A stretch of 64,000 nt of DNA from Aquabacter spiritensis (GTDB lineage Bacteria; Pseudomonadota; Alphaproteobacteria; Rhizobiales; Xanthobacteraceae): assembly GCF_004346185.1 (NCBI RefSeq), contig NZ_SMAI01000011.1:1-64000 (forward strand), in the 5' to 3' direction. Position numbers and translations under genes: made by a program. Under the pieces are notes generated by a model, which had not been told where the DNA came from, did not search any database, and saw nothing but the letters and a program-made list of their open reading frames with translations. How positions within the stretch are numbered: position 1 is the first letter of the stretch; each line of letters starts with the position of its first letter. Shown here in pieces: positions 14,798-24,009 of this stretch.

Positions 14798-15793
14798 ATG
14801 TCGAAAAATCAATCATTTAGATTTGCCGTGGCACCTATGATGGATTGGACCGACCGGCACTGCCGGGCGTTCCACCGCAGCCTGACGGCGCGCGCGCTGC
14901 TCTATACCGAGATGGTCACGGCGCAGGCCGTGATCTTCGGCGACCGGGATCGGCTGATCGGCTTCGACGCGGTCGAGCATCCCGTGGCGGTGCAGCTCGG
15001 GGGCAGCGAGCCGGCGTCGCTCGCGCAGGCGGCGCGGATCTGCGCCGAGCGGGGCTATGACGAAATCAATCTGAATGTCGGCTGCCCCTCCGACCGGGTG
15101 CAGGGCGGCAGTTTCGGCGCCTGCCTGATGCGGGAGCCGGCGCGCGTCGCGGACTGCGTCGCGGCGATGAAGGCGGCGGTCGCGGTCCCGGTCACGGTGA
15201 AGTGCCGCCTCGGCGTGGACGATCAGGACCCGGAGATCGCGCTCGACGCGCTGGCCGACGCGGTGGTCGCGGCGGGGGCGGACGGGCTCGTCGTGCACGC
15301 CCGCAAGGCCTGGCTCCAGGGTCTTTCGCCGAAGGAGAATCGGGAGATCCCGCCGCTCGATTACGACCGCGTCCACCGGCTCAAGGCCCGCCTGCCGCAC
15401 GTTCCGGTCAGCCTGAACGGCGGCCTCGCCTCGGTCGCGGACGCCCGCGCGGCGATGGCCGGCCTCGACGGCGTGATGCTCGGCCGCGCGGCCTATCAGA
15501 ACCCCGAACTCCTCCTGGAAGTCGATCCCGTTTTCTTCGGCTGCGCCCCGCCGCACGCCGACGCGTTTGCGGCGGTCGCGGCCTTCGAGCCCTATATTGC
15601 GGCGCATCTCGCGCGCGGCGGGCGGCTGCACGACATCACCCGCCACATGCTGGGCCTGTTCGGCGGGCGGCCGGGGGCGCGGCGCTTCCGACGTCGGCTC
15701 GCCACCGAAGGGGTTGCGCCCGGGGCCGGCCTCGACGTGCTGCGCGCCGCGCTCGCGGATCTGCGCGCCCCGGCCCGGCGTGACGCGGCCTGA
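14798..15793 (+). CDS. dusA: tRNA-dihydrouridine synthase A
   Basis: A 331-residue FMN enzyme that reduces uridines 20 and 20a in the tRNA D-loop. Visible motifs are RFAVAPMMDWTDRHCR at the N-terminus, EMVTAQAV, NLNVGCPSDRVQGGSFGACLM with the catalytic Cys, CRLGVDDQD, HARKAWLQGLSPKENREIPPL (quoted as HARKAWLQGLSPKEN) and LNGGL ... VMLGRAAYQNP. The first 16 or so codons and the promoter appear to come from the integrated element, which restores the gene. An alternative ATG at 14768 would add ten residues. Confidence 0.95.
   Translation: MSKNQSFRFAVAPMMDWTDRHCRAFHRSLTARALLYTEMVTAQAVIFGDRDRLIGFDAVEHPVAVQLGGSEPASLAQAARICAERGYDEINLNVGCPSDRVQGGSFGACLMREPARVADCVAAMKAAVAVPVTVKCRLGVDDQDPEIALDALADAVVAAGADGLVVHARKAWLQGLSPKENREIPPLDYDRVHRLKARLPHVPVSLNGGLASVADARAAMAGLDGVMLGRAAYQNPELLLEVDPVFFGCAPPHADAFAAVAAFEPYIAAHLARGGRLHDITRHMLGLFGGRPGARRFRRRLATEGVAPGAGLDVLRAALADLRAPARRDAA
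14837..14851. other. Probable attR core in dusA codons 14-18
   Basis: Codons 2-16 of dusA mostly end in A or T, while from codon 17 on nearly all end in G or C. The change falls in the segment encoding MMDWT, the most conserved DNA of dusA. This is where element-supplied and chromosomal DNA probably meet. The matching left copy is outside the window. Confidence 0.55.
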
Positions 15794-15962
15794 TTGGCGC
15801 AGTCGCGCTGCGAGGCCCTTCCCGCCATGCTCTGAGAGCATATCGCGGCCCCTGCCCTCGCGCTGGGCGGCCTGGACAGGTCGGCCACGCTTGGGACACA
15901 GTTCGCGCCCTTCCCGGCCCTCCCGGCTCCTCGCCGCGCCCGCGTCCCCAAAGGCTTTCCTC

Positions 15963-16799
15963 ATGCTCACCGCACTGTCCTGGGGCGACATCGCCGCGCT
16001 CGTCGCCCCCTTGCTGATCGGCGGGGTGGTCACGGGGATTCTCGCCGGGCTGCTCGGCGTGGGCGGCGGCGCGGTGATCGTCCCGGTGCTCTACGAGGTG
16101 TTCCGCGCCGTGGGTGTCGACGAATCGGTGCGGATGCAGCTGTGCGTCGGCACCTCGCTCGCCATCATCGTGCCGACCTCGCTGCAATCCTACCGCACCC
16201 ACAAAGCGCGGGGCGCCGTCATTCCCGGCGTGCTGCGGACCTGGAGCATCCCGGCCATTCTCGGCATCGTCACCGGCAGCGCGATCGCCGCGGTGGTCGA
16301 GGGCTGGGTGCTCCAGGCGGCCTTCGTGGTCATCGCCCTGCTGATGGCGACGAAGGTCCTGTCCGGCCGGGACGATTGGCGCATCGCCGGCGAATTGCCG
16401 GGACGCCGCATGATGTGGGTCTACGGCTTCATCGTCGGGCTCGCCGCCTCGCTCATCGGCATCAGCGGCGGCGGGCTCGCCACCATCCTGCTCAGCCTCT
16501 ACGGCGTGCCGATCCATGCCGCGGTGGCGACCGCCGCCGGCATCGGCATGCTGGTGCCGATTCCCGGGGTGATCGGCTATGCGATCGGCGGCTGGCCGCA
16601 CCTGTCCGAACTGCCGCCTTTGTCGATCGGCTATGTCTCGCTGCTCGGCTTTGCCTGCATGGCGCCGGTGAGCACCCTGGTCGCTCCGTTCGGCGCCCGC
16701 CTCGCCCATTCCCTGTCCCGCCGGGCGCTGGAAATCGGCTTCGGCGTCTTCCTGCTGCTGATGGCGGCGCGGTTCTTCATCGCCATCGTCTGGGGCTGA
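15963..16799 (+). CDS. TSUP (TauE/SafE) family membrane transporter
   Basis: A 278-residue protein with about eight membrane segments in two repeats. Each repeat has a glycine-rich TSUP signature: LAGLLGVGGGAVIVPVL near residues 28-45 and LAASLIGISGGGLATILLSLYG near 160-180. The family exports sulfite, sulfoacetate or other organosulfur anions; the substrate cannot be read from sequence. The ATG at 15963 places the first membrane segment at the N-terminus; the longer frame overlaps dusA and lacks family sequence. It stands 169 bases after dusA. Confidence 0.9.
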   Translation: MLTALSWGDIAALVAPLLIGGVVTGILAGLLGVGGGAVIVPVLYEVFRAVGVDESVRMQLCVGTSLAIIVPTSLQSYRTHKARGAVIPGVLRTWSIPAILGIVTGSAIAAVVEGWVLQAAFVVIALLMATKVLSGRDDWRIAGELPGRRMMWVYGFIVGLAASLIGISGGGLATILLSLYGVPIHAAVATAAGIGMLVPIPGVIGYAIGGWPHLSELPPLSIGYVSLLGFACMAPVSTLVAPFGARLAHSLSRRALEIGFGVFLLLMAARFFIAIVWG

Positions 16800-16806
16800 C
16801 GAGGGG

Positions 16807-17682
16807 CTACCAGCTGCGCCGGAAGCCTGCGCTCACCGCCTTGTTGAGCGTCTCGCCGGTGTCGGTCACCGAGGTCGTCACGACCAGCGGGCCGAACAGG
16901 GTCTGCGAGGCGCTGAGGCTCGGCTGCCAGGTCGAGCCGGCGCTCGACGCCGTCGTCGCCATGCTGATGCGCGTTCCGGTCTGCGCGAGATTTACGCTGA
17001 CGGTCTTGCCGGTCTCCCACTGCTCGGTCCCGCCCGCGCCCATGACGAAGGCATAAGCGTCGGTCAGGCTCGCCGTCACCGAATCGAGCAGGGTCCATTC
17101 GCGGGTGAAGCTGGTGCCGAGGCGGCTTTCGTCCTGCAGCGCGTCGAGGCGCAGATCGACGCTGCCTTTCTCCCAGATCGAGAGGTTGGACAGAGCGGGC
17201 AGCGTGGTGCGTGCCCAGGCGACCGCGCCCGAGCCGGCGGGGGTCGAGATCGACGAGGTCTTGTAGGGCAGGCCGGCGGTCTGCGCGCCTTCGGCGAGCG
17301 ACATGTCGACCCCGAACTCGGTCCAGGTCCAGTCGGAGAAGCTGCCCGCCGCGGTGACCGCGCTGGTGCCGTCGGGATGCAGGCTGCCGGAGACGCGCGT
17401 CGTCACGGCGCTTGGGGCCGGAGCGGCCGACGGAACGGCCGCCGCCCGCTTTGCCGTCACCGGTCCGACCGCCACGATGCCGGGAACCTCGATATCGACC
17501 TCGCTCCAGGTCCAGTCGGGGGTGCCCGAAAGGGGCGTCGCGGAGACGCGCGTGTCGGCAGAAACGGCCGGCCGTGCGGTCTCTCCCGCGCCATTCGCGG
17601 CCGCGGGCACCGTCCAGGCGCCGATCAAGATCAGGGGCAAAAGCGCCGGCGCCGCAACGCCGGTCAGGCTGGTCGATCGCAT
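16807..17682 (-). CDS. Exported protein of unknown function, possible beta-rich repeats
   Basis: A 291-residue protein with a clear signal peptide (residues 1-29, cut near PAAANGAG). The mature part is rich in Ser, Thr and Ala, with repeated aromatic motifs: DWTWSEVDIEVPG near 56 and DWTWTEFGVDM near 117, and alternating strand-like segments up to the C-terminal AGFRRSW. The terminal aromatic residue and the strand pattern could fit an outer-membrane or periplasmic beta protein. I do not know the family. It converges with the TSUP gene, seven bases apart. Confidence 0.7.
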   Translation of the reverse strand: MRSTSLTGVAAPALLPLILIGAWTVPAAANGAGETARPAVSADTRVSATPLSGTPDWTWSEVDIEVPGIVAVGPVTAKRAAAVPSAAPAPSAVTTRVSGSLHPDGTSAVTAAGSFSDWTWTEFGVDMSLAEGAQTAGLPYKTSSISTPAGSGAVAWARTTLPALSNLSIWEKGSVDLRLDALQDESRLGTSFTREWTLLDSVTASLTDAYAFVMGAGGTEQWETGKTVSVNLAQTGTRISMATTASSAGSTWQPSLSASQTLFGPLVVTTSVTDTGETLNKAVSAGFRRSW

Positions 17683-17952
17683 ATCCGCTCCACAGCTTCG
17701 GACCCTGAGGTCCGCCTCGGATGCGCCCCGGCCCAGCCACCCGGAGCACCGCTGAGATATCCCCCCGACGTTAAAGGAATCCTACCGCAGCGCAACAGAG
17801 GCCTGTGAAAATCCCCGCGCAAATCGGGCAAGACCAAGCCGGCAGAAAGCTTTGCCGCATGCGCCGCCGGCATGACTGGAGGCCGCCGCCACGCGCGCCC
17901 GGTGCTTGCCCGGCCGACGGTGCGCCGCTATCCCCGTCCCAGGGAGACACCG

Positions 17953-18846
17953 ATGACGCCAGACACCACTTTCGCCCCCGACGCCCTGCAGACGCTGCTC
18001 GTGCGGATCGCCGACGCGCTCGAACGGATCGCCCCGCCGCGCGTGCCCGCGCCCGATTTCGAGGCGGCCGACGCGTTCGTCTGGCACACCGACCCGCCGC
18101 GCTGCGAGCCGGTGCCGCGCGTCAACCGCGTCGACATGCACCTTCTGCACGGCATCGATCGGGTGCGCGATCAATTGGTCGAGAATACCGAACGCTTCGC
18201 GCGCGGCCTATCCGCCAACAATGCGCTGCTCTGGGGCGCGCGGGGCATGGGCAAGAGCTCCCTCGTCAAGGCTGCCCACGCGCACGTCAATGCCGCGCTG
18301 AAGGACGCGCCGGCCCGGCTCAAGCTGGTGGAGATCCACCGCGAGGATATCGAGAGCCTGCCGGAGCTGATGGCGCAGATGCGCCCGTCGGGGCACCGCT
18401 TCATCGTGTTCTGCGACGACCTGTCGTTCGATGCCGACGACACCTCCTACAAGTCCCTCAAGGCGGTGCTCGAAGGCGGCATCGAGGGGCGGCCCGACAA
18501 TGTGATCTTCTACGCCACGTCGAATCGGCGCCATCTGCTGCCGCGCGACATGATGGAAAACGAGCGCTCGACCGCCATCAATCCCGGCGAGGCGGTGGAG
18601 GAGAAGGTGTCCTTGTCCGACCGATTCGGGCTCTGGCTCGGCTTCCACAAATGCAGCCAGGACGAATATCTGGCGATGGTGGCGGCCTATATCGCGTTTC
18701 ACGATCTGCCCGTGGACGAGGCGACGTGGCGCCCCGCGGCGCTGGAATGGGCCACCACGCGCGGCTCCCGCTCCGGGCGAACGGCGTGGCAATATATCCA
18801 GGATCTGGCCGGGCAGATCGGCCGCCAGCTCAAGCCGGCGGCCTGA
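17953..18846 (+). CDS. AAA-type ATPase, DUF815 family
   Basis: A 297-residue ATPase. The Walker A is GARGMGKSSLVKA (near residue 97), the Walker B is FIVFCDDLSFD, and a sensor-like VIFYATSNRRHLLP follows. DUF815 proteins are single AAA modules of unknown client. The ATG at 17953 follows AGGGAGA. In many Rhizobiales nagZ-scpAB follows the SPOR gene; here that position is occupied by this ATPase on the opposite strand, so the neighbourhood has been rearranged. Confidence 0.9.
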   Translation: MTPDTTFAPDALQTLLVRIADALERIAPPRVPAPDFEAADAFVWHTDPPRCEPVPRVNRVDMHLLHGIDRVRDQLVENTERFARGLSANNALLWGARGMGKSSLVKAAHAHVNAALKDAPARLKLVEIHREDIESLPELMAQMRPSGHRFIVFCDDLSFDADDTSYKSLKAVLEGGIEGRPDNVIFYATSNRRHLLPRDMMENERSTAINPGEAVEEKVSLSDRFGLWLGFHKCSQDEYLAMVAAYIAFHDLPVDEATWRPAALEWATTRGSRSGRTAWQYIQDLAGQIGRQLKPAA

Positions 18847-18938
18847 AAGCGGAGCGGGCAGCGCACGGCCCGCTCCGATCGACCGGCGCGAGCGGCACCG
18901 CCGCGCCGCGCTCCAGCGTAAAACTCAGCGGATCGCGG

Positions 18939-20495
18939 TCAGTTTCGGGTGACGACGCAGTCGCCGCCCTGCGCACGCAGGGCATTGCACAGCGTGTTGG
19001 CATCGTCGCGGCCGGCGAACGGGCCGACCTGAGCACGATAATAGATGCCGCGCTCGCCGAGGTCCGCCTTGCGCACCGACGCCGTATAGGCGCCGAGCAA
19101 TTGCGGATAACGGCCCTGCAGCACCTTCCAGGAGCCGAGCGCATCGGCCTCCGTCCGCTGCGAGGAGACCTGGACCACATAGCTTCCGGTGGCGACCGCC
19201 GGCGGCGGGGACACGGCGGCCTGTTGGGCCGGCGGGGCGGCGGGCGCGGCAGAACCGGCCGACGCGCCGCGGCCGTCCGTGCTGATCGTGGTCACCGTCT
19301 TGGGCTGGGGCGCCCCCGCCGGAAGCGGGTTCTGGGTCGGCGCATAAGCCGTCGGCGCCACCCCGCTCGCCTGCGGTGCGGGCGCGGCCGTCGAAGCGGT
19401 CGCGGGGACGACGCTGCCGTCCGCCCGCACCGACACGGTGCGGACCTTCTTCGGCTCGGTGGGCGACACCGGCGTGGCGCCGGGCAGGACGCGGCCCGCA
19501 TTGGCCGCGGCCGCGGCATTGACGTCCATCGGCTGTTCCTCGCGCGGCACGACGCGCTCGGTGCCGGCGGGTGCGCCGCCGACGCGGTCATAGATCAGCT
19601 TCTGGCCGTCCGTCCCCTGGCTCGCGGGCGCCGGCCCGGCGACCTTGCTCGGCGTCGTGTCGGCCTTGATGACCGGCGCGTTCTCCGACGACGCGCTGCC
19701 GTCGCCGCCGCCGTTGAGCAGCACGAAATAGCCGGCGGTCGCGGCAAGGCCGAGGCCCAAAACCGCCGCCGCCGCGATCAGGGCGACGCGGCTGCGGCGC
19801 CGGCGCGGCTCGGTCTCGTAGATCTCCTCGCCGTGCGGCGGCATATAGCCTTCTTCGCCGAACGCCGGATCGTAGCTGTCGTCATACGCGTCATAGTCCG
19901 CCCGGTCGCTTTCTGCGCCATAGGCATAGCCCGCCGCGGACGGGTCTTCGCCGTCGCGGGCCGGCACGCCGGAACCCGGGGCGCCATGCGACGGTGCGGC
20001 CTCGGAATAGCGCAACTGGCGCTGTGTCGTCTCGGCCTGCTCGGCCTCGGTCTTGCGGGCGAGCGAGCCATAGCCCGAACGCACGGTTGTGCGCTGAGTC
20101 TCGACTGCGCGCTCATAGGCGGTCGCGTCCCAGCCCTGATGATCGACGGCGCGGCCGCGACCCATGACCGTCGGCTCGTCGATGCCGGCGTCCGGCGCGG
20201 GCTGGGGATCGCGCGCGGTGCGCCGGCCCGGCTGCCAATCGTCGAAGCGGCGCTCGACCGGGGGGGCGCTGAACTGCGGGCGGGGGGCGCTCTCCGTTCG
20301 GGTGGTGCGCGTCTGGGTCGGCGCGTCCTTCGAGATGTCCGCGAAATCGGCGAACGGGTCCTCCTCGCCGATCAGGCGGGCGAGTTCGGCCAAAGGGTCT
20401 TCCCCGCCTTGCGCGGGGTTTGCGGCCCGTGCACCGGGCGTCTCGTCGCCGTAGCCGTCATCGCGCCGGTAGCGGAAGCTGCTTTCGTCGCCCAT
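18939..20495 (-). CDS. SPOR-domain membrane protein
   Basis: A 518-residue protein. The N-terminal 225 residues are cytoplasmic, charged and disordered. One membrane helix lies at about 231-252 (VALIAAAAVLGLGLAATAG), followed by a long Pro/Ala-rich periplasmic linker. The C-terminal SPOR domain (about 440-518) begins SYVVQVSSQRTEADAL and ends in GDCVVTRN. SPOR domains bind denuded peptidoglycan at the division site. It lies directly downstream of argS on the same strand, a linkage kept in Rhizobiales. The two cysteines in the last 30 residues are a common feature of these domains. Confidence 0.92.
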   Translation of the reverse strand: MGDESSFRYRRDDGYGDETPGARAANPAQGGEDPLAELARLIGEEDPFADFADISKDAPTQTRTTRTESAPRPQFSAPPVERRFDDWQPGRRTARDPQPAPDAGIDEPTVMGRGRAVDHQGWDATAYERAVETQRTTVRSGYGSLARKTEAEQAETTQRQLRYSEAAPSHGAPGSGVPARDGEDPSAAGYAYGAESDRADYDAYDDSYDPAFGEEGYMPPHGEEIYETEPRRRRSRVALIAAAAVLGLGLAATAGYFVLLNGGGDGSASSENAPVIKADTTPSKVAGPAPASQGTDGQKLIYDRVGGAPAGTERVVPREEQPMDVNAAAAANAGRVLPGATPVSPTEPKKVRTVSVRADGSVVPATASTAAPAPQASGVAPTAYAPTQNPLPAGAPQPKTVTTISTDGRGASAGSAAPAAPPAQQAAVSPPPAVATGSYVVQVSSQRTEADALGSWKVLQGRYPQLLGAYTASVRKADLGERGIYYRAQVGPFAGRDDANTLCNALRAQGGDCVVTRN

Positions 20496-20579
20496 AGTGC
20501 CTCGACGGTGTCCGTGATTGAGTTCGAACCGCTGCCGCGGATGAAGCGCGCGGCGCGCCGGGACCGCCCCGGAGCACGG

Positions 20580-22328
20580 TCATTTCATTTCTTCGACGGC
20601 CTCGACCCCCAGCAGGCTCAAGCCCGAGGCGACGACCGCAGCGACGCCATGGACCAGGGCCAGACGAGCCATGGTCAACTCTCGATCATTCTCCATAATG
20701 AAGCGTAAATGTGGCAAGTCCTTTCCGCGATTCCATTGTGCATGGAATTCGCTTGCCAGATCATAAAGAAAAAACGCGATGCGATGCGGCTCGCGCGCCG
20801 TCGCCGCCTGCTCGATCAGCCGCGGCCAACCGGCGAGGCGCATCATCAGCGACGTCTCTCCGGCATCGTTGAGCCGCGCCAGGGCGGCATCGGCAAAGGC
20901 CGCGCGGTCCGAAGGCAGGTCGGCGAAGGCCTCCGCCGCATTGCGCAGGATCGAATGCGCCCGGGCATGGGCATACTGGACGTAGAAGACCGGATTCTCG
21001 CGCGACTGCTCGATGACCTTGGCGAGATCGAAATCGAGTGGCGCATCGTTCTTGCGGAACAGCATCATGAAGCGCACCGCATCGCGGCCGACCTCGTCGA
21101 CCACCTCACGCAGCGTCACGAACGACCCGGCGCGCTTCGACATGCGCACCGGCTCGCCATTGCGCGTCAGGCGCACCAATTGGCACAGTTCCACGTCGAG
21201 CGTCGCCGTGCCGCCGCTGACCGCCTTCACCGCCGCCTGCATGCGCTTGACATAGCCGCCATGGTCGGCGCCCCAGACGTCGATCATGCGGCGGAAGCCG
21301 CGGTCGAACTTGTCCTTGTGATAGGCGATGTCGCCGGCGAAATAGGTGTAGCTGCCGTCCGACTTCACCAGAGGCCGGTCGACGTCGTCGCCGAAATCGG
21401 TCGACCGGAACAGCGTCTGCTCGCGGTCCTCCCAATCCTCTATCGGCGCTCCCTTGGGTGGGGCGAGCCGGCCCTGATAGACCTCGCCGCTCTCGCGCAG
21501 CTGCGCGATGGCGCGCGCCACGCGATCGTCGCCCTCGGTCAGCGAGCGCTCGGAGAAGAACACGTCGAAGGCGATGCCCAGCGCGCTCAGATCCTCCCGG
21601 ATCATCGCCATCATGGCGGAGATCGCCTCTGCGCGGACGATCGGCAGCCACTCCGCCTCGGCCAGCCCCAATAAGGCGCGCCCATGGATGCGGGCGAGTT
21701 CCGTGCCGACCGGCACGAGATAATCGCCGGGATAGAGCCCGTCGGGGATCGCCCCGATGGTCTCGCCCAGCGCCTCGCGATAGCGCAGGAAGGCCGAGCG
21801 GGCGAGCACGTCGACCTGCGCACCGGCATCGTTGATGTAATATTCGCGCGTCACCGGGAATCCGGCGAAGGTGAGCAGGCTCGCCATCGCGTCACCGAAC
21901 ACGGCGCCGCGGCAATGGCCGACATGCATCGGTCCGGTCGGATTGGCCGAGACATATTCGACATTGACCGGCGTGCCGGCGCCGAAGGTGGAGCGGCCGA
22001 AATCCGGCCCTGAACGCAAAGCCGCCTCCAGCACCCGCACCCAATAGCCCGGGGAGAGCGCGATATTGATGAAACCCGGTCCCGCCACCTCGACACGCGC
22101 GACCTCGGGCACCCCCTCGAGCCGAGCCGCGATCAGGCCCGCCAGATCGCGCGGCTTCAGGCCCGCCTCCTTGGCGAGCACCATGGCGGCATTGGTGGCA
22201 AGGTCGCCGTGTGCGGCATCGCGCGGCGGTTCGACCACGATGCGCGAGAGATCCAGGCCGGCCGGCACCGCGTCGAGCTCGGCAACCGCGGCCCGCACGT
22301 GATCGGCAAAGATCGCGTAGACGTTCAT
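20580..22328 (-). CDS. argS: Arginyl-tRNA synthetase
   Basis: A 582-residue class I synthetase that charges tRNA-Arg. The N-terminal Add-1 tRNA-binding domain ([15 protein letters not shown]) is followed by the catalytic core with the HIGH-type motif in [18 protein letters not shown]. The KMSKS loop is replaced by [12 protein letters not shown]. The C-terminal anticodon-binding DALR domain ends in [14 protein letters not shown]. The start at 22328 matches the usual N-terminus; an ATG at 22340 adds four residues. It sits between dgt and the SPOR gene. Confidence 0.97.
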   Translation of the reverse strand: MNVYAIFADHVRAAVAELDAVPAGLDLSRIVVEPPRDAAHGDLATNAAMVLAKEAGLKPRDLAGLIAARLEGVPEVARVEVAGPGFINIALSPGYWVRVLEAALRSGPDFGRSTFGAGTPVNVEYVSANPTGPMHVGHCRGAVFGDAMASLLTFAGFPVTREYYINDAGAQVDVLARSAFLRYREALGETIGAIPDGLYPGDYLVPVGTELARIHGRALLGLAEAEWLPIVRAEAISAMMAMIREDLSALGIAFDVFFSERSLTEGDDRVARAIAQLRESGEVYQGRLAPPKGAPIEDWEDREQTLFRSTDFGDDVDRPLVKSDGSYTYFAGDIAYHKDKFDRGFRRMIDVWGADHGGYVKRMQAAVKAVSGGTATLDVELCQLVRLTRNGEPVRMSKRAGSFVTLREVVDEVGRDAVRFMMLFRKNDAPLDFDLAKVIEQSRENPVFYVQYAHARAHSILRNAAEAFADLPSDRAAFADAALARLNDAGETSLMMRLAGWPRLIEQAATAREPHRIAFFLYDLASEFHAQWNRGKDLPHLRFIMENDRELTMARLALVHGVAAVVASGLSLLGVEAVEEMK

Positions 22329-22361
22329 GAACGCATCCAAGGTGGAGAGGTCTGGGCGCGC

Positions 22362-23564
22362 CTAACGCAAATCCGGGGTGGTGTCAAAGAAGCGGGCGTG
22401 CTGGTCGAGGGCATAGCGGTCCGTCATGCCGGCGATATAGTCCGCAACGCGGCGCGCCCGCTGGGTGCGGTCGGAGGCGTCGAGCCCCATGCGCCAGCCC
22501 TCCGGCATGTCGTCGGGCTGCGCCAGAAAATGGCCAAACAGGTCGCGGACCACGCTTTGCGCCTCGTCCATGACGCGCTGGACGCGGGCATGGCGATACA
22601 TGCGGGCGAACAGGAACGCTTTGATCTGCGCCTCTGCCCGCTGCATCTCGGGCGAGAAGCCGACCACCGGCCGGCCGAGGCACCGAACCGCATCGGCGCT
22701 GCCGACGCCCGCCGCCTGTGCCTGCCGGTCGGTTTCGCGCACCACGTCCTCGATCAGGCGGGTGATGACGCGGCGCATGACTTCGGTCGCGACCCGGGCC
22801 CGCTCAAGGCCGGGATAGCGCGCCTCCACCTCGACCAACGCCTCGCCCACCAGGGGCAGGCCCGCAATGTCTTCGAGCGCGAAGAAGCCCGCCCGCAGTC
22901 CGTCGTCCAGATCGTGGACGTCATAGGCGACATCGTCCGAGACCGCAGCGACCTGCGCCTCGGGGCCGGCGAAGCGCGAGAGTTCGAGGTCCTGCGCCGC
23001 CGAATGCACCACCACCGCATGGGGAAGGCCGCCGGCATAGCGGCCGATCCCCCGCCCCGCGGCATCGGTCAAAGGCCCATTATGTTTGGCGATCCCCTCC
23101 AGCGTCTCCCAGGTCAGGTTCAGCCCGTCGAACGCGGCATAGCGGCGCTCGAGGCGGGTGACGACACGCAGCGACTGGGCATTGTGGTCGAACCCGCCAT
23201 GTGCCGCGAGACAGGCGTCGAGCGCGCGCTCGCCGGCATGAGCGAAGGGCGGGTGGCCGAGATCGTGCGCCAGGGCCAGCGCTTCGGCGAGATCCTCGTC
23301 CAGGCCGAGCGCCCGCGCCACCGACCGCGCCACCTGCGCGACTTCCAGGGTGTGGGACAGGCGGGTGCGGAAATGGTCGCCTTCATGGAACACGAAGACC
23401 TGGGTCTTGTATTTCAGCCGGCGGAACGCCGTCGAATGAATGATGCGGTCGCAGTCGCGGCGGAACGGATTGCGGGAATCGTCGGGTTCTGGGAATTTCC
23501 GCCCCCGGGTCTTGAACGGGTCGCTCGCCCAAGGCACACGCGGCCGTCCGCCCGCCACCGCCAT
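22362..23564 (-). CDS. dgt: Deoxyguanosinetriphosphate triphosphohydrolase-like protein
   Basis: A 400-residue HD-domain enzyme that removes triphosphate from dNTPs. Metal ligands are seen in RTRLSHTLEVAQVAR, the HD pair in ALALAHDLGHPPFAHAGE, and the distal Asp in AAVSDDVAYDVHDLDDG. The N-terminal DSRNPFRRDCDRIIHSTAFRRLKYKTQVF (quoted as DCDRIIHSTAFRRL) is typical of the type-2 bacterial family. It is 33 bases upstream of argS and on the same strand. Confidence 0.95.
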   Translation of the reverse strand: MAVAGGRPRVPWASDPFKTRGRKFPEPDDSRNPFRRDCDRIIHSTAFRRLKYKTQVFVFHEGDHFRTRLSHTLEVAQVARSVARALGLDEDLAEALALAHDLGHPPFAHAGERALDACLAAHGGFDHNAQSLRVVTRLERRYAAFDGLNLTWETLEGIAKHNGPLTDAAGRGIGRYAGGLPHAVVVHSAAQDLELSRFAGPEAQVAAVSDDVAYDVHDLDDGLRAGFFALEDIAGLPLVGEALVEVEARYPGLERARVATEVMRRVITRLIEDVVRETDRQAQAAGVGSADAVRCLGRPVVGFSPEMQRAEAQIKAFLFARMYRHARVQRVMDEAQSVVRDLFGHFLAQPDDMPEGWRMGLDASDRTQRARRVADYIAGMTDRYALDQHARFFDTTPDLR

Positions 23565-23640
23565 AACGTCCCGCCCCTTTAACTTCGCCGCGCGCGCACT
23601 TAACTATCATGCCTGATCAGGATCAACCGCCGTTTCCGGG

Positions 23641-23991
23641 ATGTCCGCCGTGGATGCCGCAGCCCAAGCTTCCTTGACCGTCACCGACAATGCCGCGCGC
23701 CGCATCAGCCAGATCCTCGCGAGCGAAGCACCCGAGAGCGTGCTGCGCGTCAGCGTCGAGGGTGGCGGCTGCTCGGGTTTCCAATATCGCTTCGACGTCA
23801 CGCGCGAGCGCGAGACGGACGATCTGGTGATCGAGAAGGCGGGCGCGACCATCGTGGTCGACCCCGTATCGCTCGATTATCTCTCCGGCTCGCGACTCGA
23901 TTTCGTCGATGATCTGATCGGCGCGGCGTTCCGCATCGACAATCCCCACGCCACCGCCTCGTGCGGCTGCGGCACCAGCTTCGCCCTCTGA
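23641..23991 (+). CDS. erpA: Iron-sulfur cluster insertion protein
   Basis: A 116-residue A-type carrier that delivers [4Fe-4S] or [2Fe-2S] clusters to target enzymes. The three cluster-binding cysteines are present: one in EGGGCSGFQYRF and two in the C-terminal SCGCGTSFAL. It is divergent from dgt with 76 bases between starts, the arrangement common in Rhizobiales. ErpA and IscA are hard to tell apart by sequence alone; context favours ErpA. Confidence 0.93.
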   Translation: MSAVDAAAQASLTVTDNAARRISQILASEAPESVLRVSVEGGGCSGFQYRFDVTRERETDDLVIEKAGATIVVDPVSLDYLSGSRLDFVDDLIGAAFRIDNPHATASCGCGTSFAL

Positions 23992-24009
23992 TCCGCCGCC
24001 CGCCCGCCG

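Larger units (their letters stand above)
1..14851. mobile_element. Integrative element inserted in dusA (right part only)
   Basis: The stretch holds a tyrosine integrase facing away from dusA, an excision and transfer control block, a RepA initiator with a probable origin, partition and antirestriction-type genes, a toxin-antitoxin pair and cargo. dusA begins immediately beside the integrase, and the codon use of dusA changes sharply after about codon 16, marking the junction. Integrases that use the 5' end of dusA are a known group. The left end, and any relaxase and conjugation genes, lie outside the window, so whether it is a conjugative ICE or a mobilisable island cannot be seen here. The control genes favour an ICE. 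Confidence 0.85.

Noticed and set aside
17805-20708. 967-codon plus-strand frame across the DUF815 and SPOR genes
   Set aside because: Arginine/alanine-rich shadow translation; it crosses two well-supported genes on different strands.
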